A stretch of DNA of 64,000 nucleotides from Chitinophagaceae bacterium C216 (GTDB lineage Bacteria > Bacteroidota > Bacteroidia > Chitinophagales > Chitinophagaceae): NCBI GenBank assembly GCA_028485475.2, contig CP144143.1, forward strand, positions 558,001 through 622,000, read 5' to 3'. Positions 16,259 through 24,136 of this stretch are shown piece by piece. A program made the position numbers and the translations under genes. The notes below the pieces were generated by a model. It ran no database searches. It was not told where the DNA came from and worked only from the letters and a program-made list of their open reading frames with translations. Each line of letters starts with the position of its first letter. Position 1 is the stretch's first letter.

Positions 16259-17974
16259 TTAATATCCTGTATTTTGAATTAATGCGCCACCGCTGCGGTC
16301 GATCTGATCCTGCGGGATAGGAAAATAAGTATCCCTATCTTCAAAGGTCAGCCCACCGTAAACGGCAATAAGACTTCCCTCGAACTGCGAATAAGACTCC
16401 AGCACCTGTTTGGCGATGCCCCAGCGCACCAAATCAAAGAATCGATGCCCTTCGAGAGCCAGCTCCAGCCTTCTTTCAAAGCGGATAGCATTTAAAGCAT
16501 ACTCCTTATTCGGGAATGATGGATAAGGATTTACCTTGTAAGCCGCTGCAGGGCTACCATTTACCATTTTCACCGGTAATTGAGCGGCACGGTTTCGTAC
16601 CTTATTCACGAGCTGGAGTGCATAATCCAGGTCATTGGTTTCTGCAGCACATTCAGCAGCCATTAAGTATACATCTGCCAAGCGGATGATATTTACATTG
16701 AGCGAAGTGATTTGTTCTGCGCCACTGGCCACATTACCCGGAAAGTCCGCTTTATCAATCATATGTTTATATCCTACAAAGGGGCCACCAAACGAAGGGT
16801 CCCGCAACCATGCATCGCCGGGCATGATACCCCAATCGTGATAGGGAACGCCTCTGCGGCCTACTGTATAGTCCACCCGAGGATCAAAAGCAATAGATTG
16901 ATTCAACTGATAATTCAGCTTATCATTTCCCGAAAGACCAAAATCTGACTTATACGGATTGTTCCGATAAGAATTATCCAGCATGGGCAATCCATCAGAC
17001 GTTACTTTGTAAGCATTTACCAGGTCGAAACTGGGATTAAAGAATCCGCAACAAGCTACAGGTGCGGAGCCGTATAAGCCCCCCAGCATATCGCCCACAT
17101 TGCCGTTATCTCCTGAACCATCAGGGTTGATGACATGCTGTACCGCCAAAATAGACTCGGGACCGTTTTCGGTTTTTACATCAAAATTGTTCAGGAATGG
17201 TAGCGTTTCCAGATCAGGTCGGGCGTCAATGACATCTTTGAACAAAGTGAGAGCTTCGGAAAAATTTTTTTGATACAAATACAGTTTTCCAAGGTATGCC
17301 TTCGCTGCAATACCGTCCACTCTTCCCACTTCGTTTTTAGGTTTTTGAGCGGTTAATGTCTGAGCCGCGAATTTGAAATCCTCTTCAATTTTCGGTAGCA
17401 CATCTATATTGTTGGGAACCTTGGCAGCATCGGTAGTAGACATTGTCTCATCGATATAAGGAATGTTTTTAAACACCCGCCACAGGAAAAAGTAATAATG
17501 GCCTCTCAGTAGGCGTGCCTCAGCCTCTATTTCTTTAGCGCGTTGTTCGGAGAATACATCGCTACTGCCTGATTCCTGTAGCACCTTTAACTGCCGTAAG
17601 GTGGTATTGCAACGGATGACTCCTTCATAGTAATTATTCCACATGGTAGAAAGATGCTCATTTACGCTAATGGGCATATGCTTTTCTATATCTAGCATGA
17701 CGGCCTGGTCGCCCAGTTCGCTCCCCTTATGTGCATTGTCTGCAGCCACTTCTCCAAAAAGCCACTGACTAGGTGCAGAGGCATAGTTACCCCAGGTACC
17801 ATCACGGTTTCCATTCATAAGGCCATAAGCACCTATTAATAACCACTCCACGGCCTTGGTGCTATTGAGTTGCTCCTCGGTAAGTTGTCCCTGAGGACTT
17901 TTTTCTAAAAAGCTTTTTCCACAGGAGGCCCCTGCTACAGCTAAAAGTATCAGATATGTTAATAATCGTTTCAT
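16259..17974 (-). CDS. RagB/SusD-family outer-membrane lipoprotein
   Basis: A 571-aa lipoprotein: lipobox VAGASC, Cys18. It has the SusD architecture: FLEKSPQGQLTEEQL start, a TPR-like helical core (EAEARLLRGHYYFFLWRVF, DGIAAKAYLGKLYLYQKNF), the C-terminal RLADVYLMAAECAAE and NAIRFERRLELALEGHRFFDLVRWG blocks, and the YFPIPQDQIDRSGG end. SusD proteins lie on the cell surface and capture glycan or peptide ligands for the partner SusC. It is 69 bp downstream of susC in the same direction. No glycoside hydrolase or peptidase accompanies the pair, so the substrate cannot be inferred. Confidence 0.95.
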   Translation of the reverse strand: MKRLLTYLILLAVAGASCGKSFLEKSPQGQLTEEQLNSTKAVEWLLIGAYGLMNGNRDGTWGNYASAPSQWLFGEVAADNAHKGSELGDQAVMLDIEKHMPISVNEHLSTMWNNYYEGVIRCNTTLRQLKVLQESGSSDVFSEQRAKEIEAEARLLRGHYYFFLWRVFKNIPYIDETMSTTDAAKVPNNIDVLPKIEEDFKFAAQTLTAQKPKNEVGRVDGIAAKAYLGKLYLYQKNFSEALTLFKDVIDARPDLETLPFLNNFDVKTENGPESILAVQHVINPDGSGDNGNVGDMLGGLYGSAPVACCGFFNPSFDLVNAYKVTSDGLPMLDNSYRNNPYKSDFGLSGNDKLNYQLNQSIAFDPRVDYTVGRRGVPYHDWGIMPGDAWLRDPSFGGPFVGYKHMIDKADFPGNVASGAEQITSLNVNIIRLADVYLMAAECAAETNDLDYALQLVNKVRNRAAQLPVKMVNGSPAAAYKVNPYPSFPNKEYALNAIRFERRLELALEGHRFFDLVRWGIAKQVLESYSQFEGSLIAVYGGLTFEDRDTYFPIPQDQIDRSGGALIQNTGY

Positions 17975-18043
17975 TGCAAAATTTTTTTAGTGGTTTTCAG
18001 ATCTTATACCTTGAACACTCATGATGCAAACGCATCACATAAA

Positions 18044-21000
18044 TTAAAAAGTAACGTTGAGCCCCAGCAAATACTGGCGGGGAACGGGATACACACCCAT
18101 ATCTACACCGGGCGCGGTAAATGTGGATGAATACTGACTTACTTCGGGATCCATACCACTATAGGAAGTAATCACAAAAAGGTTTGTTGCGCTTGCATAT
18201 AAGCGAAGATGAGAAATGCGTCCTTTGAACATTTTCTCAGCAGGAAATGTATAACCAATCTGTAAGTTTTTCATACGGAAGAAGCTGCCATCCTGTACAT
18301 AATAGCTCGATGATTGATACTCAATAGTGGGTGCTTTGGAGTGAGGCGAAGGCATCTGGCTATTGGGATTGGTTACCGGATCCCATGCATTTAATGTTCG
18401 AACACTAACCGCTCCGGGGAAAGCATAAAAGTCGGTATACTGACGGGTTAAGTCAAACAGATCATTTCCCTGCGATCCGTTAAAGAACATGCTTATATCA
18501 AAACGCTTGTAAGAAGCATTAAAGTTTAAGGAATAAATGAAGTCTGGATGTGGGTTACCGATAACAGTACGGTCAAATCCATCAATTACACCATCTGGCT
18601 TTCCATCCGGGCCCGATACATCAGCAAATTTAAATCCACCCACACGAGCTCCGTCATAGGAGGGACTATTGACAATTTCCTCTTCGCTTTTATAAAGCCC
18701 TATTACTTTATATCCATAAAAAGCACCTAGTGGAGCCCCCGCTTTCAATACAGAAGTGGTTACACCTCTGAGGGTCAAATAAGGCTGTTCTTTTACAGTA
18801 GGTGCCAGCTCAATAATGTTATTGGTATATTTTGAGAAGAAAGCGCCAATATCAAATTGAAAGGCATCGTCTCCGCCATTACCCATATAGTGATAATTCA
18901 GAGACACTTCAAATCCTTTGTTTTGAATAGTACCGGAGTTGATATATGGCGAACTTCCTGTTCCCACCGCTGCCGAAGGTTGGGGTACCGGATATAGCAC
19001 ACCGGTGGTTTTACGATTGAACCAGTCTATAGCACCATCAATTTTATTACCAAAGAGCGTAAAATCCAATCCTACGTTTAACGATTTCAGCTCTTCCCAT
19101 TTAATGTCGGGATTATCATAATTACTGGTCCATAATCCACTAGCCAAATCACCACCTGTAATAGGATAGAAAGAACTGTTGATGGAAGATGCATAACGAC
19201 GCAGGTACTGGAATGTGGGAATACGTTGGTTACCCGTAACGCCAAATCCTGCTCTCAATTTAAGATCTTTCACCCATGAAACGGATTGCATAAAGTTTTC
19301 TTTGGACAAACGCCAGGCTACGCTCCCCGCGGGAAAAACACCATAGCGATTGTTCGCTCCAAAGTTGGAAGAGCCGTCACGACGTAAGGTTGCGGAAACC
19401 AAATATTTATCTGCAAAACCATAATCTGCTCGACCAAATATGGAGAATAATGCACCAATTGATCCTTGGCTTCCTGCATTGGTAGTTGCAGCAGTATTCA
19501 GATAATAATAGTTCAAATCTCCTGCAATAAAAAAGTCGCTACCATTTCCTCGCAGCTCACGCCAGTCCGATTCCACAGCTTCTGTACCTGCGAGGAGCGT
19601 GAGATTATGCAGATTGTTGAACAATTTTTTATAAGTTAATGTATTGGTCCAGGTCCACTCAGAGTTATAGCCATGAGTTTCGGTAAGCTTATTGTTGGTA
19701 AAACTTCCTTCCGAGCGCTCAGGATTAGGATACTCAATGGATATTCCATTATATGTTTCATATCGAATACCATAAGTAGTTCTAAAGTTTAAACCTTCCC
19801 ATAGCTTAACATCAGCAAAGGCACTTCCAAAAAACTGTCCACTTTTACCCACGTTGTCCTTTGCACGATACAATACGGCCAGTGGATTATCAGCATTTCC
19901 CAGTTTATCTCCACGTGTACCTGCAAAATTGCCTTTAATGTCATACACAGGAATAATGGTTTGAATTCTATAAGCCCATCCTATTGGCGACCCTTCTCCC
20001 TGGTAGGAGCCGGCAGTATTTACATTTACTCCAAAGCCCACTCCTTTAGTAAAAGAGTATTGCATGTTTTCGCCAATAGTAACACGGTTATTCAGAAATG
20101 TAAAGCTGGTATTGCTTCGTACCGTATATCTTTCGAAACCTGTATACTTAAAGGTTCCATCCTGTTTAAAGTAACTTCCACTGATGGCATAGGTGGAGTT
20201 TTCGCCCCCTCCCTGTACACTAAGCTGATAATTTTGCATAGGCGCATTCCGGGTGATTTCTCTAAACCAGTTGGTACCTTCTTTATTGGCCCGAGTGATT
20301 TGATAAAACTGGCTTTGATCCATAACATAGTTGTATTTGGAAGGGTCGGCATCTTCCGGAGTAATTAGCTGCCCGGTTTTGCTGCCTGCCAACAGATAGT
20401 CGGGTAGTGTAGGGTTATTGGGATCCGTACCATAATTAGAGCCTGTAGTTTCAAGGGTGCCAGGAGTTTCTCCTGCATTTTTAAAACGCTTGTATACATA
20501 TTCTGCATACTGTTGCGGATTTAGAAATTTAGGAAATCGGCTTCTGTTGGGGCTTTGCATACCATAATACATATCAAGGGAAACTTTGGGTGCTCCTTTA
20601 GTTCCTTTCTTCGTAGTGATAATAACCACCCCATTATTAGCGCGGGCACCATAGATAGAAGCCGCAGAAGCATCTTTCAATACCTGCATGCTTTCTATAT
20701 CATTGGAGTTAAGCCAGCTAAGTTTACCTTCATAAGGCATTCCATCAATAATATATAGAGGATCGTTATTGTTGATGGTACTAAAGCCGCGTATACGTAT
20801 CTGTGGTGTGGCACCTGGTGCACCATCATTGATAATCTGCACACCTGTGGCTTTACCCTGCAAAGCCTCTATGGGGCTGGCGGAGGGCTGCTTTTTCAAG
20901 TCATTCATATTTACTACTGAAACGGCACCCGTCAAATCTCTTTTTCGCTGCGTGCCGTATCCCACCACAACAACACTTACCAGATTTTCTACTTCAGGAA

Positions 21001-21289
21001 TAAGAACAATATCCAATTCCGTAGCATCGCCTACAGTATAAGTTGTTACCTTATATCCAACACTAGAAAATTCGAGTACATCACCTTTAGAGGCATTAAT
21101 GGTAAACTTCCCGTTGTTATCTGTTACGGTGCCGTTGTTAGTACCTTTAATAAGTACAGACACATTTGGAAGTAACTGTTTTTTATCATCGGTTACTACA
21201 CCATTAATGGTAGTAGATTGGGCATGCGCATAGCCAACTCCAAAAAGAAGGCAAATGCACACGACAATAGCGTGCATAGATCGCTTCAT
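18044..21289 (-). CDS. SusC/RagA-family TonB-linked outer-membrane protein
   Basis: A protein of 1081 aa from the ATG at 21289 (MKRSMHAIVVCICLL signal peptide ending HAQ); nine more codons upstream are open to 21316. After the signal comes a carboxypeptidase-regulatory-like domain (INGVVTDDKKQLLPNVSVLI), then the SusC plug signature VVVVGYGTQRKRDLTGAVS and IRGFSTINNNDPLYIIDG, then a 22-strand barrel ending in GLNVTF. It imports a SusD-bound ligand using TonB energy. Two very small genes with the same 5' end lie just upstream on the same strand. No sigma/anti-sigma pair is adjacent, so regulation is not visible here. Confidence 0.95.
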   Translation of the reverse strand: MKRSMHAIVVCICLLFGVGYAHAQSTTINGVVTDDKKQLLPNVSVLIKGTNNGTVTDNNGKFTINASKGDVLEFSSVGYKVTTYTVGDATELDIVLIPEVENLVSVVVVGYGTQRKRDLTGAVSVVNMNDLKKQPSASPIEALQGKATGVQIINDGAPGATPQIRIRGFSTINNNDPLYIIDGMPYEGKLSWLNSNDIESMQVLKDASAASIYGARANNGVVIITTKKGTKGAPKVSLDMYYGMQSPNRSRFPKFLNPQQYAEYVYKRFKNAGETPGTLETTGSNYGTDPNNPTLPDYLLAGSKTGQLITPEDADPSKYNYVMDQSQFYQITRANKEGTNWFREITRNAPMQNYQLSVQGGGENSTYAISGSYFKQDGTFKYTGFERYTVRSNTSFTFLNNRVTIGENMQYSFTKGVGFGVNVNTAGSYQGEGSPIGWAYRIQTIIPVYDIKGNFAGTRGDKLGNADNPLAVLYRAKDNVGKSGQFFGSAFADVKLWEGLNFRTTYGIRYETYNGISIEYPNPERSEGSFTNNKLTETHGYNSEWTWTNTLTYKKLFNNLHNLTLLAGTEAVESDWRELRGNGSDFFIAGDLNYYYLNTAATTNAGSQGSIGALFSIFGRADYGFADKYLVSATLRRDGSSNFGANNRYGVFPAGSVAWRLSKENFMQSVSWVKDLKLRAGFGVTGNQRIPTFQYLRRYASSINSSFYPITGGDLASGLWTSNYDNPDIKWEELKSLNVGLDFTLFGNKIDGAIDWFNRKTTGVLYPVPQPSAAVGTGSSPYINSGTIQNKGFEVSLNYHYMGNGGDDAFQFDIGAFFSKYTNNIIELAPTVKEQPYLTLRGVTTSVLKAGAPLGAFYGYKVIGLYKSEEEIVNSPSYDGARVGGFKFADVSGPDGKPDGVIDGFDRTVIGNPHPDFIYSLNFNASYKRFDISMFFNGSQGNDLFDLTRQYTDFYAFPGAVSVRTLNAWDPVTNPNSQMPSPHSKAPTIEYQSSSYYVQDGSFFRMKNLQIGYTFPAEKMFKGRISHLRLYASATNLFVITSYSGMDPEVSQYSSTFTAPGVDMGVYPVPRQYLLGLNVTF

Positions 21290-21351
21290 ACGATTACATT
21301 TAGAATAGTTAAACAATTGACAAGAACACTAGAAATGGGGAGGTCGTGCGA

Positions 21352-21519
21352 TTACGTCACCACCGATATTACAGGGTATGTGAGGCAGACGACAATATCT
21401 GCAACAAGTTGTGTGTTTTCATGGCATATCTCGCTTGTATAGTTAAGAACTACACCCTGTACATATACCAATGTACAAAGGCATATGCACACGACGACAG
21501 CGTGTATTACTTTTTTCAT
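21352..21519 (-). CDS. 55-aa peptide with signal sequence nearly identical to that of SusC
   Basis: A short gene starts MKKVIHAVVVCICLCTLVY and stops at 21354-21352 after a Cys-containing tail ending PVISVVT. The first 14 residues match the SusC N-terminus MKRSMHAIVVCICL at 10 positions, and the DNA is alike over CACGCT through TGCCTT. It lies 62 bp upstream of the SusC ATG. It may be a real secreted micropeptide, a decayed tandem duplicate of the susC 5' end, or a leader peptide controlling susC. The tail shows no motif I know. Confidence 0.35.
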   Translation of the reverse strand: MKKVIHAVVVCICLCTLVYVQGVVLNYTSEICHENTQLVADIVVCLTYPVISVVT

Positions 21520-21590
21520 ATGGCTACTTTTAAATTAAAAGTGACTAATTAGTACAAAAGGAATGAACAAGAGATGATATATGCAACTCT

Positions 21591-21770
21591 TTAGCGCGGG
21601 GCTTCTTTTACTGTAGCACCCAGTCGCTCTTCATCGAGCACGAATGATTTAGAAAGAATTTGTTGCAGCGGTGTAATAGCAATGGCTGCATTTTTTTGAA
21701 ATTGAGTTTGACAATTCAAACTAGGTTGAAGGCAAGTACATGCAATAAAGAGGTGAGTGGTTTTTTTCAT
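21591..21770 (-). CDS. 59-aa peptide with related signal sequence upstream of susC
   Basis: A short gene starts MKKTTHLFIACTCLQPSLN and ends ERLGATVKEAPR. It shares the pattern M-K-K/R-x-x-H-x4-C-x-C-L with both the 55-aa peptide and SusC (His6, Cys11, Cys13, Leu14). FIAC could act as a lipobox (Cys11). The remaining 45 residues are polar and look helical (TPLQQILSKSFVLDEERL). It is 71 bp upstream of the 55-aa peptide; a -7-like TATATTTA (21811-21804, minus strand) is 34 bp before its ATG, so it could be first gene of the susCD transcript. Reality as a protein is unproven. Confidence 0.4.
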   Translation of the reverse strand: MKKTTHLFIACTCLQPSLNCQTQFQKNAAIAITPLQQILSKSFVLDEERLGATVKEAPR

Positions 21771-21884
21771 GGCTTCGTACAGAATAAGGTTAAGTAATCA
21801 CAGTAAATATAAAACAAATTCAATACAAAAAAATCGGTTTTACTAAATTCATCAAAAACTTGTTCAACATCATGTTTTAAAAAA

Positions 21885-21917
21885 TTGATAACAACAAATT
21901 TGGATGGGATATATTTG
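21885..21917 (+). promoter_or_regulatory. promoter of the sixA-like gene
   Basis: TTG (21885-21887), 22 bp, then TATATTTG (21910-21917), an exact TAnnTTTG. The ATG at 21950 is 32 bp further. Confidence 0.5.
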
Positions 21918-21949
21918 AAGCGTATCTTTTAGCAAATGCCTTCATTTTT

Positions 21950-22438
21950 ATGAAAACATTGATTGTTATTCGTCATGGTAAGGCGGAAAAAAAGAAGTTC
22001 GGAGAATTAGATAGCAAAAGAAAATTGACGAGTTCGGGAATACTAGAAGTTGAAAACATGGCAAAGAGGCTGTTGGAAAAAAACTATCAAATTGAAAAAA
22101 TCTTTTCAAGTTCTGCTGAAAGAACACGTCAAACATCAAAAATATTCGCGCTTATTCATCAGGTTGAAGACGACCGCATTCAATACTTCGATTCATTATA
22201 TCTGAGCGATGCTTCCCACATTGTGGAAACCCTTTACCACGTTCAGGATGAAGTGCAAACCCTTGCCATTGTGGGCCATAATCCCGGTGTGACACATTTC
22301 AGTTGTAGTGTAACCCATTCATATTCTGTAATACTCCCTCCTGCAGGCATAGCCGTCATCAAGGCCCACTGCGACGATTGGACACAGTTCGAAGCAGCAA
22401 ACAAAACTTTGGTTGAAGTTCTTTTGCCAACACCTTAA
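21950..22438 (+). CDS. SixA-type histidine phosphatase
   Basis: A 162-aa histidine phosphatase superfamily protein. The catalytic motif is the N-terminal VIRHGKAE (RHG with phospho-accepting His); SSSAERTRQTSKIF supplies the second Arg, and LAIVGHNPGVTHFS the second His. SixA-type proteins dephosphorylate phosphohistidine, as on ArcB or PtsI-like partners; length fits. Its stop codon overlaps the -7 box of trmB. It is preceded by its own promoter. Confidence 0.9.
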   Translation: MKTLIVIRHGKAEKKKFGELDSKRKLTSSGILEVENMAKRLLEKNYQIEKIFSSSAERTRQTSKIFALIHQVEDDRIQYFDSLYLSDASHIVETLYHVQDEVQTLAIVGHNPGVTHFSCSVTHSYSVILPPAGIAVIKAHCDDWTQFEAANKTLVEVLLPTP

Positions 22439-22443
22439 CTTTG
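22413..22443 (+). promoter_or_regulatory. promoter of the trmB operon, overlapping the 3' end of the sixA-like gene
   Basis: TTG (22413-22415), 20 bp, then TAACTTTG (22436-22443), which contains the TAA stop of the preceding gene. The trmB ATG at 22480 follows by 36 bp. Confidence 0.55.
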
Positions 22444-22479
22444 GCGGCATCTCAATGATAAGTGCAATAATATAAAAGG

Positions 22480-23190
22480 ATGGCTCATAAAAAACTAATT
22501 AGATTCGCAGAGTTAAAAACATTTCCAAACGTTTTACAGTTCCCTGAAAATATGGCAGGAAACTGGAATAAACATTTTAATAATTCCAATCCTATAGTAT
22601 TGGAATTGGCTTGTGGTAAAGGCGAATATGCTTTAGGGCTGGCCCGATTAAATCCCACCATCAATACTATTGGCGTAGATATCAAGGGAAACCGTTTGTG
22701 GGTAGGGGCTAAAAAAGCGCTGGCTGAGAACCTGAATAATGTAGCTTTTTTAAGAGTACAAATAGAACAACTAGCGCAATTCTTTGCTCCTAACGAAGTA
22801 GAGGAAATATGGATTACTTTTCCTGATCCTCAGCTCCGTTATTCAAGAGCAAAGAAAAGATTGACCCATCCTCGCTTTTTAAGAATATATAAGCAGATTC
22901 TGAAACCGGGCGGGAAGATTCACCTGAAAACCGACAGTCCTAATTTATATCGGTTTACCAAAGAGGTGTTAAACATGTATCAGTGCATTACACATACCGA
23001 TGTTGACGATCTGTATCAATGGCAAGAACGAAGCGAAGAGCTGAAGATTAAAACTTATTACGAGTCGCTGGATATTGCACAAAGCAACCGGGTACATTAC
23101 CTATGCTTTTCATTGCCCGAGCAATTGGCCGGCACAGAAATGGACCTACAACTTAAAGAAGCCATCAGATATGAGCTCAATGAAGGATGA
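22480..23190 (+). CDS. trmB: tRNA (guanine-N7-)-methyltransferase
   Basis: A 236-aa SAM-dependent enzyme that makes m7G46 in tRNA. The SAM motif is VLELACGKGEYALGLAR; IGVDIKGNRLWVGAKKA binds the ribose; the family signature EEIWITFPDPQ is near residue 108; and GGKIHLKTDSPNLYRF is the later strand. Length fits. Its 3' end overlaps the start of the DUF5522 gene, giving a tight three-gene operon trmB-DUF5522-ATL. Confidence 0.96.
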   Translation: MAHKKLIRFAELKTFPNVLQFPENMAGNWNKHFNNSNPIVLELACGKGEYALGLARLNPTINTIGVDIKGNRLWVGAKKALAENLNNVAFLRVQIEQLAQFFAPNEVEEIWITFPDPQLRYSRAKKRLTHPRFLRIYKQILKPGGKIHLKTDSPNLYRFTKEVLNMYQCITHTDVDDLYQWQERSEELKIKTYYESLDIAQSNRVHYLCFSLPEQLAGTEMDLQLKEAIRYELNEG

Positions 23191-23371
23191 GTATACTTAC
23201 ATCAATGATAAGGGGCAGGTAGTATTTACCGAACTCTATCATTTACGCCGCGGCTATTGTTGTGGCAATGGATGTCTGCATTGCCCATACGATTATAAAG
23301 CTGTTCCTGAACCTAGAAGAACCCTCTTGCTTAATGAAAGAAAACAGAAAAATAAAAACCCCGAACAGTAA
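23171..23371 (+). CDS. DUF5522 small cysteine-rich protein
   Basis: A 66-aa protein (or 63 aa from the ATG at 23180). The core VVFTELYHLRRGYCCGNGCLHCPY is the DUF5522 signature: a CC-GxGC-xHC cluster likely to bind metal. Function is unknown. It begins inside the 3' end of trmB and itself overlaps the start of the next gene by 38 bp, so the three are likely translated from one mRNA. The same frame is open further upstream, but that part is a shadow of trmB. Confidence 0.85.
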   Translation: MSSMKDEYTYINDKGQVVFTELYHLRRGYCCGNGCLHCPYDYKAVPEPRRTLLLNERKQKNKNPEQ

Positions 23372-23726
23372 ATTACCAAGCATTACACCCTCCGGAAAAA
23401 AGGACCATAATTTTTCTCAACTGGTCTTTGAAATTGTACGGCAAATACCTAAAGGAAGGGTTACTTCTTACGGTGCTATTGCTCAAAGCCTTGGCATGGA
23501 AAAATCCGCACGCATGGTAGGATGGGCATTAAGCAACTGCAGTAATGCAGCACCCAAAGTTCCCGCACACCGCGTCGTAAATAGTAGTGGAGTTCTATCA
23601 GGTAGGCATGCTTTTAAAACACCCACTCTGATGCAGGAGCTACTAGAAAAAGAAGGCATCGTTGTAAAAAATAATAAGGTAATACATTTTAAAAAATATT
23701 TCTGGGATCCTATGGAAGAACTATAA
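23334..23726 (+). CDS. alkyltransferase-like protein (Ada/MGMT fold without active Cys)
   Basis: A 130-aa protein from the ATG at 23334. It has the MGMT DNA-binding domain: VFEIVRQIPKGRVTSYGAIA (helix-turn-helix entry), ARMVGWALSN (the Arg-finger region) and KVPAHRVVNSSG. In repair enzymes the last motif is PCHRVV; here the alkyl-acceptor Cys is Ala78. Such ATL proteins bind O6-alkylguanine and, as shown for others, hand it to nucleotide excision repair. Retention of the fold with Ala rather than scattered decay says it is a true ATL, not a pseudogene. It overlaps the DUF5522 gene. Confidence 0.88.
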   Translation: MKENRKIKTPNSKLPSITPSGKKDHNFSQLVFEIVRQIPKGRVTSYGAIAQSLGMEKSARMVGWALSNCSNAAPKVPAHRVVNSSGVLSGRHAFKTPTLMQELLEKEGIVVKNNKVIHFKKYFWDPMEEL

Positions 23727-23740
23727 ATTTGCGCTGCCTC

Positions 23741-24136
23741 ATGTTTTCAAAGAAAAAAATACAATCACCATCATTACGCTTTAGAGGTTGGAGACGCAAA
23801 TCGTATGCGGCATTCCATAGCATCGGAAAACATATTACCATCGGCAAAGTAAAAGGCGTCGTTGCCGATACGCTTTTGCGTAAGCAAAATACTATTGCTA
23901 CCACCACCAAGGGCATTACTATTGATTTAAAAACAGACGTTGTAGAAGCACCCGAAGAGCCAACGAATCCTCCATCCTTACAATTGGCATTACTGGCTCC
24001 TGTGGTTTGCAGAAAAAAAACTGATTGTGAAACGATAGTCAGTATTAACGATTTTATATACTCACGAAGGCTGAAAGTGGCTGTACAGTCGCTTTCAGCC
24101 TTTTTATTTTTTACAACCCTCATAACAAAACAGCAC
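23741..24136 (+). other. leader ORF fused in frame to the TonB receptor gene, containing an intrinsic terminator
   Basis: From the ATG at 23741 a frame with no stop runs 132 codons straight into the receptor gene. Its first 50 residues are basic and well formed (RFRGWRRKSYAAFHSIGKHI, TIGKVKG), a pattern I recall, without certainty, from short N-terminal segments near Bacteroidota outer-membrane receptors. An acidic/Pro stretch and VCRKKTDCETI follow. The end of the frame passes through a strong terminator hairpin (24067-24102). So either translation reads through and makes a 768-aa protein, or this is a regulatory leader whose translation affects termination. I favour the leader. No B12 riboswitch core was found here. 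Confidence 0.45.
24067..24112 (+). terminator. strong intrinsic terminator directly upstream of the TonB receptor
   Basis: AAGGCTGAAAGTGGCT (from 24067) pairs with the segment ending 24102 in a 16-bp stem with two G-U pairs and a GTAC loop, followed by TTTTTATTTTTT. It ends only 25 bp before the receptor ATG (24137), so full termination would silence the receptor unless a promoter lies in that gap, and none is visible. Confidence 0.88.

Noticed and set aside
23371-24136. Cobalamin riboswitch upstream of the BtuB-like receptor
   Set aside because: I looked for the B12 box and found no match; control seems to be by the leader/terminator instead.
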